NCBI RefSeq assembly: GCF_000247815.1
Contig: NC_021683.1
Location: 8,316,148 to 8,380,147 of the forward strand
Length of the DNA stretch: 64,000 nucleotides
Origin: Ficedula albicollis
Taxonomy: Eukaryota > Chordata > Aves > Passeriformes > Muscicapidae
Direction of reading: 5' to 3'
The notes below the pieces were generated by a model. That model had not been told where the DNA came from. It did not search any database and was given only the letters and a program-made list of their open reading frames with translations. A program made the position numbers and the translations under genes. Below are positions 34,601 to 49,718 of the stretch, in pieces (position 1 is the stretch's first letter; each line of letters begins with the position of its first letter).

Positions 34601-37600
34601 CCCTCAGTGAAGAGAGGTTTGGGGTTTTTCTCAAAGCCTCCTGAGAGGATGCCCCCCTGCCAGTTGCGTATGTAGATCCTTCCATCAGGGTCGACAATAG
34701 CTGCACAGGGAAGAAAAGAGGTGGAGAGGGAATTGAGAGAAGGGGTATCTGTCTCAGGATGCTGTCCCACAAACTCCAACAATGGGGGCCTAGTGACATG
34801 CCAGGCCAAGCCAGCAGTCTCCCAGCATGGAAGGGACAGTCTCAGCTCCCCAGCACCATGCTGTCACACCATTCTGGTTGTCATGTGACAGCCTTGGTGA
34901 GCCAGTTTAGATTAAACCATTAGCTTCCATCACAGCCATACATGTGAACTTTTGCAAACTGAATTAAACCTGAGGAGCTCCAAGGCAGCAGGACAGTGTT
35001 CCCAAGAGAGGACACAAGAGGGATTCAGAATCCTTGTGGCACTGATAAGCTATTATACTGGCTTTGTTCCACTGAAACAGCAGCCAAGACCAGAACTTCC
35101 CAAAAAATGTCCTGCTCTGCCCCTCTTTCTCTTCCTATTCTAAGAAAAGTTAATTTGTAACAGGTCCAGCTCACTGCAGGCCACCAGCACAAAGAAGGTG
35201 AGCAGTAGTGGGGCGAGGACAGGTCAGGACTAGATTTCTCCTTCCACTGGTAATGTGAGAAGTATTTATATTACTCCACCTGACATGTTCCATAACAATT
35301 TTTGCTATGTACAGAAAAGCTGAAAATATATATAATGTGAATATATACATACATACATTTATATACACAGAGGGGTTTTAATTAGTCAAATAAAAGTGAA
35401 GTACTTGGACTCCATCCAGAGATCTCAATTCCCTGGACAGTGTATACATTACTCACTAGAAGCAGAAAATCTTGCCAACAACTGAGAGTAAATAAGTAAA
35501 GCTTTCTACTTCTCAACCACAGTTTTCAAACACAAAGGCTTTTTTTAAGAGATCCAAAAGCCAGAACATGGGGGAGGAGCAATTACCTCAAGTGTTTGGT
35601 TGCCCCTACAGCTCATAGACATGTAAATGCCATTTTAAAGCCTTAGCTTCAGTTGGAGGAAAGGAATAGATGGGCCATTTGGGGCCAGCAGCCTGCAAGG
35701 AAAACATAGTGCCAAGGCTAGCACACTCTCCAGCCCAGAAATCCAACAATCCAAGTCTCAGACACAACTACTACTCGAGCTAGAGTCAAGGTCATTCATT
35801 CTCCTGCTAAACTGATGAACTCCCAAAATAATTTTCTACATGAAAAGCTTTTGCAAGAGTAAAGAAAGATATTCTACCACTGAAAAAGGATATTCAAAGC
35901 AATTCAGACAGAAGGACTTCACAAACCCAAATGAGCTGAGGAACAATAGGCCAAGGTTGGCCTTTTTGTCAGAAACGACAGTCACCTTGGAAAGGCAGGT
36001 ATAATTCATCAAGAAAAGTGAGAAGGGCTGAAGAATCCTTACTTGGTAAGCTGCTTGACAGAGGCTCCTTCAAAGGATGTGTCAGGAGGTAGAAGTGTTC
36101 GCAGGCATGGAGTGGGATATGGACTGGTTCCTCCCCAGAGTGGCCCAACTCATAGGCCCACTGAAATCAAAACAGTGCAGGTCAGAATGGAAAAGAAAAA
36201 AAACAGCACCAGGAAAAGGGTAGGACATAAGCACAGATCATCTCTCTGATTTTGCATTCTTAAAAAACCAAGACTTGGTTCAGACTCTGAGACACGATTT
36301 TTTCTCCTTTCTTAGAATTTGAATTGTTTCGGATAACGACACCTTTTCTGCTCCTAAGACAATAACTAGAAAAGTAGGGCCCCGACTCAAAACTAAGAAG
36401 TACCAGTTTATGATACAAAAGCTAAATAAGATCTGCAGACCAAAGTCAGTACTAGGTTCAGCATCTACAGCATTTACGTGCCTAGACTAAGATCTGTTAC
36501 TAAGAAGGGGGACAGCTGCTAACGGAGAAACTGCAATTGTCAGGTGTATTTTCCAGCAGAGAAGACATGACACTAATGAGTAAATGCAAATAAATTTTTG
36601 GGGAGGGAAGTGAAAGAGAAGGGGCTGTCTCCCTAACAGCCAAAGTAAAGTTCTTCCTGTCCGAAGGGTGAACCTCCCAGCAGACAGACCATGGACAGAG
36701 CTGTACCAACAAGCTGCAGGTATTGCTCAGCAGGTTAACACCCAGCCTTTGGAGCACAGCAAATGGCAAGCACTGCTTTTCCTCCTTCACACCCCCACTG
36801 GGATAAGCTGATGAGTAACATGATTTGATCTACTCCAGCAAACCAAGCCAAAGCACAAACCATTAAAGAACCCAAAAGGAAAATAAAAAAGAACCAGAGG
36901 GGAATGCACACATTCTTAAGCATCAGAAAGAAAAGGATTAAATAATCCAACCTGGCCAGCACAGTTGACAAAGTACTCGCACTGAATCCGCCCTCTGTCA
37001 GTCTCGACTCCAGTCACACGACCCTTCTGGATTGTGACATGACTGACACATGTCCTCTCGTGAATCTGGACACCTGGAGAGGACACCACACATCAGTATG
37101 CCGTGAGCCTTCTTGCTAATGCATCACACTGTTAGCTTTAAACCCTTACACTCAACCAAAATGCTTATTTTCTCTTGGAGACAAAATTTCTATTCTTGAC
37201 CCAGTAATTCTTAAGCAAAACCCTGTAATTTGTAAAACATCCTATGTACAATTTGTACAGGCTGAGACTGTGAAGAGCTACAGTTTTTTTTTCCCATGTG
37301 ACAATCTGGGTGATACCCTAAGTATCAATAACATGGAAAAAAATAAAGTCTCAGCTATGGACTTCTCTCCATTACAACTCCCTTATGCAAGAGATTTGTA
37401 GTTTCAGATGGCATGACTGGTTCTCTTATGGGAAATAAGTCATTTTGTGGAAAAAAATCAATAAGCAGTATGCAAAAACAAGCTGGGCTAAAAGAAACTA
37501 TGAGGGGTAATTCCTAAGCAGTTTCTTCCAATCTGATGGACTTTCACCCTTCATGACCTTTATTCCCTGTTACCATATTTAACCTTCCCCCTACTTTTAA

Positions 37601-40600
37601 ACCACTCCAAATTTGCTAAAGTGCTGGGCAAACAGCATTTATTAATACACTTCCAAACCCATTTCCAAAGCATATGTGTTCAATTAAATACTGCCCAAGG
37701 CTCAGCCACCCATTTTCACTTGTAGGTAATTAACCACTGTGATGTGTAATTATGAGTCAATTCTAGGAAGGAAAGTGTGTGCTTTTTCAGAGAAATGCAT
37801 AACCACTAAGGACAACAAACAGGTGCTTGATCTATCCCAGGAAACCTGTAAAGATTTGGCATGTAAAAAAATTCAGCCTGTTTTTCAGAAATTAACAGTT
37901 TTAAACAATATGAACTTCACAGAAATAATAGAATTTTGGTCTTCAGTGCTCAGTTAGAATATCAAAAGAGATGCAGAAAATGGCTATCATGCAGGAGAGC
38001 GCTCTACAGATAAAAAAAGCTCCTACCATTCCGTGAGGCAGCGGTTGCCAGAGCCAGACTCACATTGGCAGATGACACAAGTGCATCTTCTGGCACATAC
38101 ATGGCCCCCACAAGGTCATGGATGTTGATCAGTGGGTGGAGCTGTAACACTTTCTTTGGGCTGATAATCTCACATGGTATTCCCATTACACTGCCACAGA
38201 ACATAAGAAACACGATGTCATTTGTCTTGCAGGAGAGCTGGTGCACGCTGAAGCTGAGTTGTATTTCCTGCTCATACGTACTTCAGTGATGAAGCAATGC
38301 GCTTCAGAGAGATCAGTCGGTCCTGAGTCTGAGCCAGTGAAATAGAGCCTGTCTTCATGTACCCTATGACAATGACCAAAGTCAAGTCAGATTTGGACAG
38401 GATCCTGAATTCCTTTCCATCTCAGACTCACTGCTTTAATATAATTGCAGACTTGTTGCTTCCACTACTCAGGAGCCTCGAAATCCCACATCCTCAAATA
38501 ACTTTAAACACTTAGGAGCTAGTAACTAAAAAGTGCATGAGAGAACTTTTCAAAAAAGCAATTTAAATTTTAATTGTGTTCTCTTTCTACTTAATATACT
38601 CCTGTTTACAAAAACCCCCTCTGAATATCACACATGGTAGCTATTAAAAGAGAGAGAAGTTACTAGCCAAAAAGCAATCTAATGACTACTCAGAAGAATA
38701 AAACTTCAACAACTAAAAGCAGATATTTTATCACTCCAACACTGCACTAAATTAGTATTCATCTTAATTGCAGGTATAGTTATTAACCTTTATGGAGGCT
38801 ATACATCACAAGTTCTTGTCAGAAGAAAACTTTCAGTGACCAAATTCTTCCTATCAAGTACATGCCCAAGCATTTCAGAGAGAGAGGGAGAATTTCAACA
38901 TAATCTTTTTTTGTTATTTCCAGGGCTAGGCTGCAGTAAGAGACACAGCTTTGCCTATGTTTCAGTGCTCCTGTTAACCACCTTTTCTTTTTGAGAAGTG
39001 AATCAGTGCACAGAACAGGCTAACTTGCTCCAGTCACTGCAATATATTTTCTATGTCCTTGCGAAATTCCAGTGCCTGCCCAAGTTACAGACAACATGCA
39101 AACTGTCACAATTTGCAGGTAGTCTTCCTTCAGTTTGCCAATCTGATATTCTTTCTTCTCCCCATTCTGATTAGACTAGTGACATCTTTTTGCATCTGAT
39201 TATGTCCATACGTTTGTTTTTAAATAGGACTTTCAAGGCTTAAGACACTATAAAACCACAGTCTTATTTCAGTGTCAGTATTTCAATTCAGTTTCCCAAA
39301 GACTACTCCGTGATGACACTTTCAATACCTGTCTGCACTCCTGTCTCCTGTTCCAGCTGCTGGTAGAGCTTGTTTGAATAGTGTGCCATCTTCAGCTCTA
39401 TGGACATGGGCCTGGCTGCGCTCACAATGCCAGCACAGAAGCGAGTGGTGCCAGCAGCCAACCTGCAGAAGAAGGTGAAGAAGGGGCTCATACAGCTGCC
39501 AGGTACACACTCCACACCAGGCTGCTCCAGCAGCTCCACTGGTGGCACAAACCACACAGCAACTTCTCCCCCAAACACATCAGAGCAACACTGAGTTTGA
39601 CAATGCTGGGACGACACAACCTCTAGAATGGTTTTCCTTTCACTCACTTTTGAAAACACACTGCATTCCAAGACAATTTCTCCTTAAAATGTCCTAAGCA
39701 CTGACATTTTTCAAAGAAAGCATTTTTTGAAAAAAAAAAAGCACACCAAGCCCCTTAACACTAAAATTGAGTTGCCCGATTCTTTCCTTCTCCAAAGCAG
39801 GATTTCCCTCAATCAAAATTAACTTGGTTTTGAGTCTTGCTTCTTTAAATATTACAGTATGAGCAAGTTCCTCTCACTTCGTAACAATAGCCATAGACAG
39901 GCACATCTTTCTTGTCCCTTCCAAAACTGTCCCTAAATCATTGAGCTATTTGCTGAAGGGCTCTCTAGAGACAGAAACCTACATAACTCCATGCAACATG
40001 GACATGGGAAGACAAGGCAATTAGATTTAAGCATCTCCCTTGCAGCCTGCTTCCACAGTAATTCCAAGTTGCCTTTGCTGCTGCTAAAGTCACCCTGCAT
40101 TTTTCCATTTGACACAACTGCTTTCAGCCTAGTGTGTCCATATTCTCTCAGTAATTCAATTTAAGATTCAGTTGGGCAAGGAGTATTTGCTACAGCCCTA
40201 CTCAACGACATCCTCAGGAGCCAAAGCACAGTCTTGCTCTGCTGTGCTCCTCATAAGACATTTCTGCTACTTCTCTTTCTCCTTGAGCATGCACAGACTG
40301 AGCCTGCACAGCATCTTCATTTGCTGCAGATCTTTAGTGGGCTGATCATACTCTGCTTCAAGCTAGCAAAAATTACATTCCCTAGCAAATGGAGCCCAGC
40401 ACCCTGCTTTGCTCAGAAGGACCCCACTCACAAGGTCTCAGATGAGAATACCTGATTTATTTTCTATGCAGCTAGAAACAACCTGCTGCTTCCCAGCCAC
40501 ACAACCAGGAACCACAGCTGATTATTCCTGAAGGCTGTATCAGGTGGGAGGTTCTAAAGCAGATGATAAATATACAGTCCAGCACTTATTCAGGGCATTA

Positions 40601-41989
40601 GAAGCTGCTACAATAAACACCTCTTCAAACCCTAAAGTCTCAGTGGTATCTCATGCCCAGGATTCCCAAACTGCCTAATGAAAACACCAGGAATGCCCCT
40701 CAGAAACAGACAAATAACGGGGGAGGGAAATGTTAGGATGCACAGCTTTCAACAGGAACTGTGTGCTCTGCTACAGAGAGCTGACCCAACTCACCAAGGG
40801 CACTTCTGCTCAGCCAAACTGTAACAGCCTTGGCTATTTTACAGAGAGGCACTAAATCCTCCAATGAACTGGATAATCTGAGCACTTATCCAGCTTACAG
40901 GGTGATGCTTTAGTGATGCCTGCTTATAACTTCTTGCAATGTCTAGACCTTTGCTGGCTGTGTAATGCTTTAGACACACATGGCATGCTGCTCTGAGGTG
41001 TCAACAGGGGCTGTAGGAGTAAGATGTATTTTTAGTTCTCTAAAACAGTCTATCATCTCTGCCAGCTACACTGTTTTACATGATCACCTGTGATTACAGC
41101 AGAGCAGCTAGATAGCTCCCAAATGAACTGTGGTGCATGGAAAACCCACACCAGAGTAGAGTTCTCCTGATGGGAACTGCAGCACATGCAGGATACACAC
41201 TGGAGCCCAATACTGATTACACCCCACTGTGTCACTCCCATGTTTCTCAGGGCACTGTGGGGAGGTAGAAGACCCTGGAGTGCAGGAGTGAAGTTGAGGG
41301 GAAAAAAAGGGTGGTATTTTAATGTTTGTTTTTTGTTTCTCACTACCTGAATCTATTTTAGCTGTCATGAAATAAAGTCATTATTTTAAATTAATTCTCC
41401 CCAGGACAAATCTGTTTTGCCCATGGCAGTACAATTGCCACATCTTTATCCTGATCCATAAGTTTTCTTGGCTTACTTTCTCTCTATCTTGCAGAGGGAA
41501 ATGGCATGGCTGTGTGGCAGTCTGGCTACCCCACCACAATCACACAAGGGATACTCTTCATCTTTGCAGGGCAGTCCTGTGCTTGGGAAGGGGCAGTAAG
41601 TGTTGTTACTAACGCTCAGTATAACAACATTTCACCCAGGGAAAAAGGCTATTTCCAGGTCTTCACTTTAGTTCAGGTGAAGAGATAGAAATAACACATT
41701 ACAGCAAACACTGCTCTGCATAAAAGTCTTGTTTTGTTGGATTTTTAACCAGAAATCCTTACCTGCCCTGCTCAAGTAAGACTATATCCTTCCAACCCAT
41801 CTTGGAAAGGTGATAGGCCACAGAGGTGCCCATGACTCCTCCACCACAGATTACAACCTGTGCCTGTGCTGGCAGGGCAACCGGCTGAGGTTCTGCTGTA
41901 GTTGAGGAACTTCTCTGGGAGCTGGTCATTCGCCTCCATGTCGGGTGAGCTGCCCGCCACTGGATATCGGACAGCAGTCGGAGAAACAT
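22692..41989 (-). CDS. PDPR: Pyruvate dehydrogenase phosphatase regulatory subunit
   Basis: This mitochondrial matrix flavoprotein-like subunit pairs with the PDP1 catalytic subunit and tunes its Mg2+ response, and so the reactivation of pyruvate dehydrogenase. Seventeen coding exons join in frame to 879 aa, the human length. In order of transcription they are: 41763-41989, 39329-39462, 38282-38363, 38027-38190, 36952-37073, 36043-36160, 34551-34700, 31420-31612, 29558-29682, 27759-27914, 27523-27656, 26983-27131, 25585-25697, 25141-25235, 24442-24531, 23988-24170 and 22692-23096. The Arg-rich N-terminus ([16 protein letters not shown]) looks like a mitochondrial presequence. A dinucleotide-binding motif GGGVMG lies at 49-54 in [17 protein letters not shown]. 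The FAD-oxidoreductase (dimethylglycine dehydrogenase-like) part runs to about residue 400 and includes GGGAG at 392-396. A linker and an aminomethyltransferase-like (GCV_T) region follow from about 500 to the end. All introns are GT-AG and no frame is broken. The ATG has G at -3. Confidence 0.97.
30911..31163 (-). mobile_element. CR1 LINE 3' fragment in a PDPR intron
   Basis: The sequence opens with AGAATCATAGAATCACAGAA and continues through words typical of avian CR1 3' ends, read antisense: GAGTCCAACTCCTGG, TGCTGTGACCACCTCC and GGGTGAAGAACCTTTTCCTAATATCCAACC. It is a 5'-truncated copy, about 250 bp, in the intron between PDPR exons 31420-31612 and 29558-29682. The element's own sense strand is -, the same as the gene. 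The family was recognised from memory; the subfamily is not assigned. Confidence 0.85.
34083..34395 (-). mobile_element. CR1 LINE 3' fragment in a PDPR intron
   Basis: ATCACAGAATCCTGGAATGG and then TGCCATGGGCTGGGACACC, TTCCACTAGACCAGGTTGC, CTTGTGCCAGTGCCTCA and AAGAATTTCTTCCTAGTATC are hallmark words of an antisense avian CR1 3' end. It is about 310 bp, 5'-truncated and moderately diverged. It lies downstream of PDPR exon 34551-34700 in transcript order, inside the following intron. It belongs to a different CR1 subfamily type from the copy near 31 kb. Confidence 0.88.
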
Positions 41990-42539
41990 CCCGGCAGCTC
42001 TTTGCCACTTTTCCTAAAGCACCACCTAGATGAGTTCAGCTGGTACCTCAGTACCACTCCTTCTAGGAAGGAAAAGATGAGACTCACATTACCACTTATC
42101 TTATTACACACAAGGCTGGCAGCAGGAAACATCACATGGTGTGTTGGGTATAAGTGGACATGAGAAAGCTGACGAGCAAACAGGAGAACAGTTGCTCCTG
42201 AAACAACAACCTCGGCAAGATTTAAACTTAGGTCATGAAATAGGAACAGAGCATTACACCTTTGGTTTTGACACACTGCAACTTGACAATGAGCAAAGAA
42301 CCAGACGAGAGGTGGAAAAGCTCTCACATCAGTGACAAGGAGAACTGAAACAGCTCAGATCATGCTCTGGAATGTTTTCTAAAGCCAGAAGTTAATAGGA
42401 CACAAATAAGCTTGATTATTAATGCTGTCAGGCCTTTACCTGAAGAAGAAAACGAAGACTGTGGTCAGAATAACTGGCACAGGGCACTGGAGAGGCCCCT
42501 CCGGGAACAGCTTTACCACAAGCTTTGTATCCCAGGGCC

Positions 42540-43640
<1,101 letters not shown>

Positions 43641-43677
43641 GAAATAAACCACCACGAGTACAAACCTGCAGACTCTT

Positions 43678-43683
43678 TTTATT
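43678..43683 (-). terminator. GLG1: Polyadenylation signal AATAAA (GLG1)
   Basis: On the - strand the sequence reads GGGAGAATTTAATAAAAAGAG. It is followed 20-50 nt later by the GT-rich element GTACTCGTGGTGGTTTATTTC, the expected downstream context of a strong cleavage site near 43,660. This is the natural 3' end of GLG1 and directly abuts the PDPR CpG island. Confidence 0.7.
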
Positions 43684-43776
43684 AAATTCTCCCATTTCAT
43701 CTGTACAGAAAAAAAAATGCACATTATTATGTTCAGAATTTCAGTAACATCTCAAAATTACACAGCATGGACATGT

Positions 43777-43862
43777 AAAAAAAACAAAACCAAACAAAAA
43801 AAAAAACCACCCAAAGAAACAAAACAAACCAAACCAAAAAACAAAACCAAACCAAAAAACAA
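43777..43862. repeat. A-rich (CAAAA)n-like low-complexity stretch
   Basis: Runs of A are broken by C or CC in words such as AAAACAAAACC and AAACCAAACC. It would be a U-rich tract with GG breaks near the end of the GLG1 3'UTR. Confidence 0.8.
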
Positions 43863-45711
43863 CTGAAACAAGGAGCGGCCAGGATTTATACACAGAAAGG
43901 GGAAACAATTTACAAAAAAAAAAAAAGAAGTCTCGTTAATGTCACATTTAAAAATAATTATAATAAAAAAGAGAGACTACGTTGAATCAGCATCTGCTGT
44001 ACAACAGGAATCCGCTGGGTCTGCTTTGTGCACTGCGGGGTGCTGGGGAGCCCCTTTCCCCGCACCCGGCTGTGCCCAGTCCAACACCCACGTTACTCAC
44101 AGCTCCCCATCCTCCGCTTCTACAGTCACACCTGTCCCTGTTCTCCTAGTTCAGTATTTCCCAAGGCCAGAGCTAGGCCAGCACTTCTATCTAACCCAGT
44201 CAACACAGGGGCAGCAGGAGTAGCATCTCAGGGTGCAGCGACTCCCCTGGCAGGGATCTTTGTGTTTGGTCAGCTACAGAATCCAATTCGGGTGTTGTGC
44301 AAGGAGAAAATCCTGCCTCTGGCTAGTGAAGAGCAACATGGTTACCCCTCCCTATCCCAGGCAGCGTGGAGCAGATGCAGAATTCCGCCAGCACGGGACA
44401 AAGCACAGTGCCAGTTGAATTCTCTCTGGCACATGTGTGATTTGGGTGCCTTTGAACCATGACTCACTGGTGGAAGCAAAATGGCAGGTTTGTCCCCAGC
44501 TAGGGACACTGCACAAAGATCAGTACCTGGGCGCTGCCTGGAGGATTTGAACCCCAGAATGAGGAATGTGCTCTTACACAAACCCACACTTAAACAGCTG
44601 TTTAAGTCCATAGAGCTGTACTTTAAATAGGGACAGAAGTGCTAGATGAAATATTCTGGTTTCATACCACACTTGTGCACACATACACACCTCAAAACCA
44701 CCTTTTTTATTTTTCCAAACAAAACTGATAAAGTAAAAAACTCTACAATCTTCTTTCACTAAGTAATAATGTTGTGTTTTAACAGAAATCGCCATCCAAC
44801 TTGAACACAATTCCTCTACTGATCCCTCTGGCTTGTCACACATTTCTTCCCTCTGTACCTACCTGCAGTTAGTTTCTGTGCTTGAGACAGTCACGACTGT
44901 TATTTTCCATACAATGCACTTACTGTGGATTCTTTCAGAGCAACACACTGATTATATCACAGTGTCAGATTCTGGAGGAAATGCTAACAGTTTGCTACAG
45001 AATTATTCAGTCTTCACTAGGGTCTTTCCAGCCCTTCGCAGTGACACAGACACACGGATACGCAACCCAATCTGCTGGGCAGTACTTCAGGTGTCAGCAA
45101 TTTTGCTCCCACCCAGTCAAGTTACTCCAGCAGCCTAATGACAAAAATGAGGCAGGAGAATCCCAAACTGAAACTCTCAAAAGGAATTGATTAGACTCAC
45201 TAGATAAACAATAAATACGCTTATTACTGCAGATGAGAATGAACTGCAACAGGCTAGCAGGAGTGGAGGATAGAGTTGCACATCATGCACAGTTCCTGAC
45301 ATGTGCACACACATGCCTAACTTGTTAACCCTCACAGCAGCAGCAGGAAGCAAATGGAGAGCTGCATGCCTTGCCAGATCCCAAACATCCAGCTCTTCCA
45401 CCCACACCCTGAGCACCAGCATCATCAAATCTAGAATAAGGTCTCCAAAAGGTTTTGTGATGATCAGGAGGAGAAAAAACCAAACCCAACCAACAACCAT
45501 TTCTTAAACTGCATTCAGTGGAAGGCAGAGTTCTCCAATGAGAGGCAAAGGTCATGAAGAGGAAAGACTTCTACAGGCTCTTCCATACTAACCCACTTCT
45601 CCTGGCTGACTGCAGCTACTGCTAACACTCTGTTAAAACAGAGAAGTTAAAAAGGCTTTCTTGAATTCAAGGCAACAGCAGTGTTTCTTACAACCATTTC
45701 TCACACCTTCC

Positions 45712-45908
45712 TACAAGGGTGGTGAGACACTGGCACAGGCTACTCAGAGACGTTGTGGACTCCCCATCCCTGATGTGTTCAAGACCAGACTGGATGGGAC
45801 TCTGAGTACCCTGGTCTACTGTGGAAGGTGCCCCTGCCCAAGGCAGGGGGTGGACTGAGATGAGTTTTAAGGTCCCTTCCAACTCAAAACTGTTTTATGA
45901 CACTATAA
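45712..45908 (+). mobile_element. CR1 LINE 3' fragment inside the GLG1 3'UTR
   Basis: CTACAAGGGTGGTGAGACAC, TGGCACAGGCTACTCAGAGA, CATCCCTGATGTGTTCAAGA and TTAAGGTCCCTTCCAACTC are typical of a sense-strand avian CR1 3' end. It is about 200 bp and 5'-truncated. It is inserted antisense to GLG1 within the inferred 3'UTR, and the element's terminal octamer-like repeats are lost or diverged. Confidence 0.88.
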
Positions 45909-48900
45909 TTCTTCCTTTATTTCTTTCCCTGCAGTGGAAAATGGTTACCTGCAGGCAAGATGATGTGTTGGCAACAGCACAACCAGGTTATTTTTGGAAG
46001 AGTACTCCTGTGGGTTTCTGTGCTTGCAAAACCTCTACATTTTTAGGTATGCATGAAAAGGAGGAGAATGTTTCAAAACTGTAACTGGTAGATTTTCAGT
46101 CGAGAAAGAAGCAGACTTGGTCATCACCAGCGGTAGAAGACCTCTTTTTAAAACGTTAAAAGATAAAATGCTCAATAATAAAATGGCCTGGACTCCTTGC
46201 CAACCTTTAAAAGGTGAGTCTGGGTCTACTGTGACAAAAGGTTTTAGCATGCTACTTCTCCTACCAAAGACCTCAGGCCACACCTCTAACACCATCACAG
46301 CGCACGCACACAAACTGTGAGTCTGACAGGCAGAAACACCACCAACCACAGACTAACACCACCATCCACAGAGCACAGACTCCTAATGCCATGCTCCAGC
46401 ATCCTTACCATAACCTTCTCCAAATTAAAAAGGAAAAAAACCCAGAAAGCCTTACATCTGAAAGTAAAGAAAGTCACCTTCAGAGCTGAACAGGGTTTGC
46501 ATTAGGAACTATGGCTACAAACCTACAATTTTCACTGCAATGTCTTTTGGAATTTAGTGGAAGATGCTATTTCTAGACAAAAAATCATCTAATTAGGCTT
46601 TTCAAGCTAATCAGGTTACAAAATGCCTTCTCAAAAAGTCACAACAGTTCAAAAAAAGCCCTCCAATGGCAATTTAATTATGCCAGATACACATTTTGGA
46701 GAAGCAGGACTTGTGTCAGCAAGCAAGGCTGCACCAAGATCTCACTTCCCTTGATGGCAGCTCTGTGAGCACAGCCATTTTGACAGCAGACATTTCAACA
46801 CTCAGGCAAGTGATACAATACACACTTCTAATTGTCAAACTAATATTTGTGGTATTACACACCTGTGCTACCTCAAGAGACCCGATTAACTGTTTTTCTT
46901 CTGCTCCACTTTATGCTGACAGATGGCCAGGCAAGCACCTTTAGCATCAGGGAGAAGGGGCAAGAGAAGGAATTCAGGCTTAAATTCAGTTGTACCTCAC
47001 CACTTTAACTGCAATCCTACCAAACTCTCCACTGAAACTTCATTGCTCAGGCTTTAGCTGCTGCTTGTGTTCATAGTACTTTACTACAAAACCAGAAATG
47101 TTTGTGAGACTCACTAGCATAGCAAGTCTAAACCCATATTAGGTTGCTACAATTATCAGAGCAGGATGAAGGTATGTTTGCAAAAAGCTTCAGCAAAAAG
47201 TCATAGCAAAAGCTCACAGTATTTTGTATATGCCATTCTGTGTATACAGCATCACCATCACAGAATGAGCTGGTCCACTCTCCAGAGTGTCTCAAAACCA
47301 CCTCCACTGTTCTTGTAGAGAACAATGGGGACAACTGGAAATGCCAGGTTTTACCTAGCAGCGTGCTAAGTGGGAAAACAAAGTTGTGGTTCAAGCATCA
47401 GCCTAAGTTGGACAGTTTCAGGCACATGGTTTTTATCACATCACACATAGGTGAGTACATCTAAAAGGTGAATAAAACATATTCTTCTGTACACATTGAC
47501 TCTTGTGCAGCCTCTACTAGATTTCATCAACTCACTCCATGTTTCAGTCAAAGCACCTGTCTTATGAGCTCCACACCTCCTTGTACTTGAGGAACACACA
47601 TGATGGTAAGAAGAGACCACAACTACTAGTGCAGCTTTTTCAAAACACCTTCTTTGGGCTCTTGGGTGCAAGTATCAGGTTCTGGAAGTACAACTATACA
47701 AATGCACATGTTGACGGTAACTGTGCAAAAGCTAAATGCTACTTCCCTTAAAGATCCAGATGTTTCTGCCTTTCATACCACACTGTCATTCTTCCATCCA
47801 CTTCTGCTTGGCATTCTGGACCAGCACCTGTGAGCTACATACCAGGATAATGCCAGGTGTTATCACCATGAGCTGCAGTTGTGGAAATGAAAACCACTCT
47901 TCAGTGCTACCATGCAAACCATCAAGACCCAGAGTGTGGTTACAAACCACTGTGCTAACCCACAAATAACTGTTATACAGAGAGAGGATGTTGAGTGTTC
48001 CAGCACTTACTGCATCACTGACAGAGCACTGCCCTGCTAGTGTGTCAATACCATCTACACACAGTTAATTTGGGAGGGTAACAGCTTAGCAGCAGCGAGG
48101 TAAAATAAAAGGAGTGTTAGAATTTTTACTGCTAATAAAAAAGTTGACCGAGTAACTGCTCAGAGCACTTCCTGCCCACTGACACTGTTCACTACTGACA
48201 GGCTCTACACATCTCGTGTCTACATCGTGTCTTTAATCTACTGAAATACAAGCTGTACAGCTCACATGAGTATTCAATCCTGGTCAGTATTTTATTCTAT
48301 CTTGCGAGCAGCAGAGGAAGAAAGGGAGGACATCTTTTCAGCCAAAAAAGTCCACAGTCACATAAGCAGGATATTCACTAGGAGTTGACACCAGTGATTG
48401 GTGTCCTTAGGTTGTCCAAGACTATGCTCTGAAGATGCTTTACACAGACGAGCAAGATGTCCAAAACAAGGCCAACTGTGGTGTAAGATGCAATTTACCC
48501 TTTAATTTCCTGCCTCAATTCACCCAGCCATGGAGGATGACTAGATTTCAGTATGAACCACTACCTAAATCATATAGTTGGTATGCAGAATATGTCTGTC
48601 TTTAAAAATTTACTTAAAAACTTCTTGAGCTGCAGGTCATATCAGTCTGATTTGGAGAGTGAAGGCAGTTCCAACAGTACAACAGAGACTTGTCTACAGG
48701 CAGGTAAACGAGAGTCTGCTAACAAAGGGGTAACAAAAGCTGCTGGCTGGGCTGCCAATGTTGCACACAAACTTTCATAGGATGAAGATGCCATGGATGA
48801 GATCCAGGATGGGAAAACTGAGCCAACACCTGCTGCTTTTCTAATTTTTTTTCTAATTTTTTTCTTTTTTTTTTTTTTTTTTTTGGATACAGTTGGATGC

Positions 48901-49713
48901 AGCAGCAGGAGTGTTATTTTCTCCCTGCATGGTACGAGTCACTTCCACAGGAGACAATGAGCAATCCTAAGAGCTAAGCACTAGGTGTTTCATATTTGCT
49001 GAATCTCTTGCTTTGAGTCATTGATTTCTTCACATCGAATCTCATCTCTGGCCCAGTTAGTGAGCCATTAAGTGAGGAGTCTACTGTGTTGATGAAATAA
49101 TAATTCTGTTTACAGAGAGCCTTCTCACCAAGGCACTGTAGGTGCAGCACACTGTCTGCTTAATTCACAGTCTTTTAATTATTAAAGCTTTTCTACCTAA
49201 TGCCTTTGTGAAAAACTGAATTCTTGCGTGAGCTTCAACCAGAAGCAATTGAGAGAGGCTTCCTGGGGAGCAGTTCCTAGAAGGTTGCCCATTTGTTTGG
49301 TGCCAGAGCATACTTTTCTCTAGAATGAGGAAAACATTTCCTTCTTTGGAGGAAGGTGCTCAGCCTTGTACTCAAGCACATCAGCTGAGGAAAATGCAGC
49401 TCTTCTCCGTTTCTGCCATACTTTTATCCCATCAAGGATCACCATTCTCTGAATACATAAGTCATGGGACAATTCAAAAGCTTTTTTCACCTTCTAAAAA
49501 ATTAGGGTGTGCTGAAATGATACATATTCCTCAAAGAATAAATTATCCTCAGTTAGCAGAGAAAAAGATGAGCTAAGGAAAAGTAAGGGCTAGCATGAAT
49601 TGCTGCATCCATCCAATCCAGAACAGCAGGAGTTTTACCCACCCAGCTGAGGAGTTCCCTTGAAGGAAAAAAATATTGTTCATATATTTTTTGGACAATC
49701 ACCTTCTACAAAA

Positions 49714-49718
<5 letters not shown>

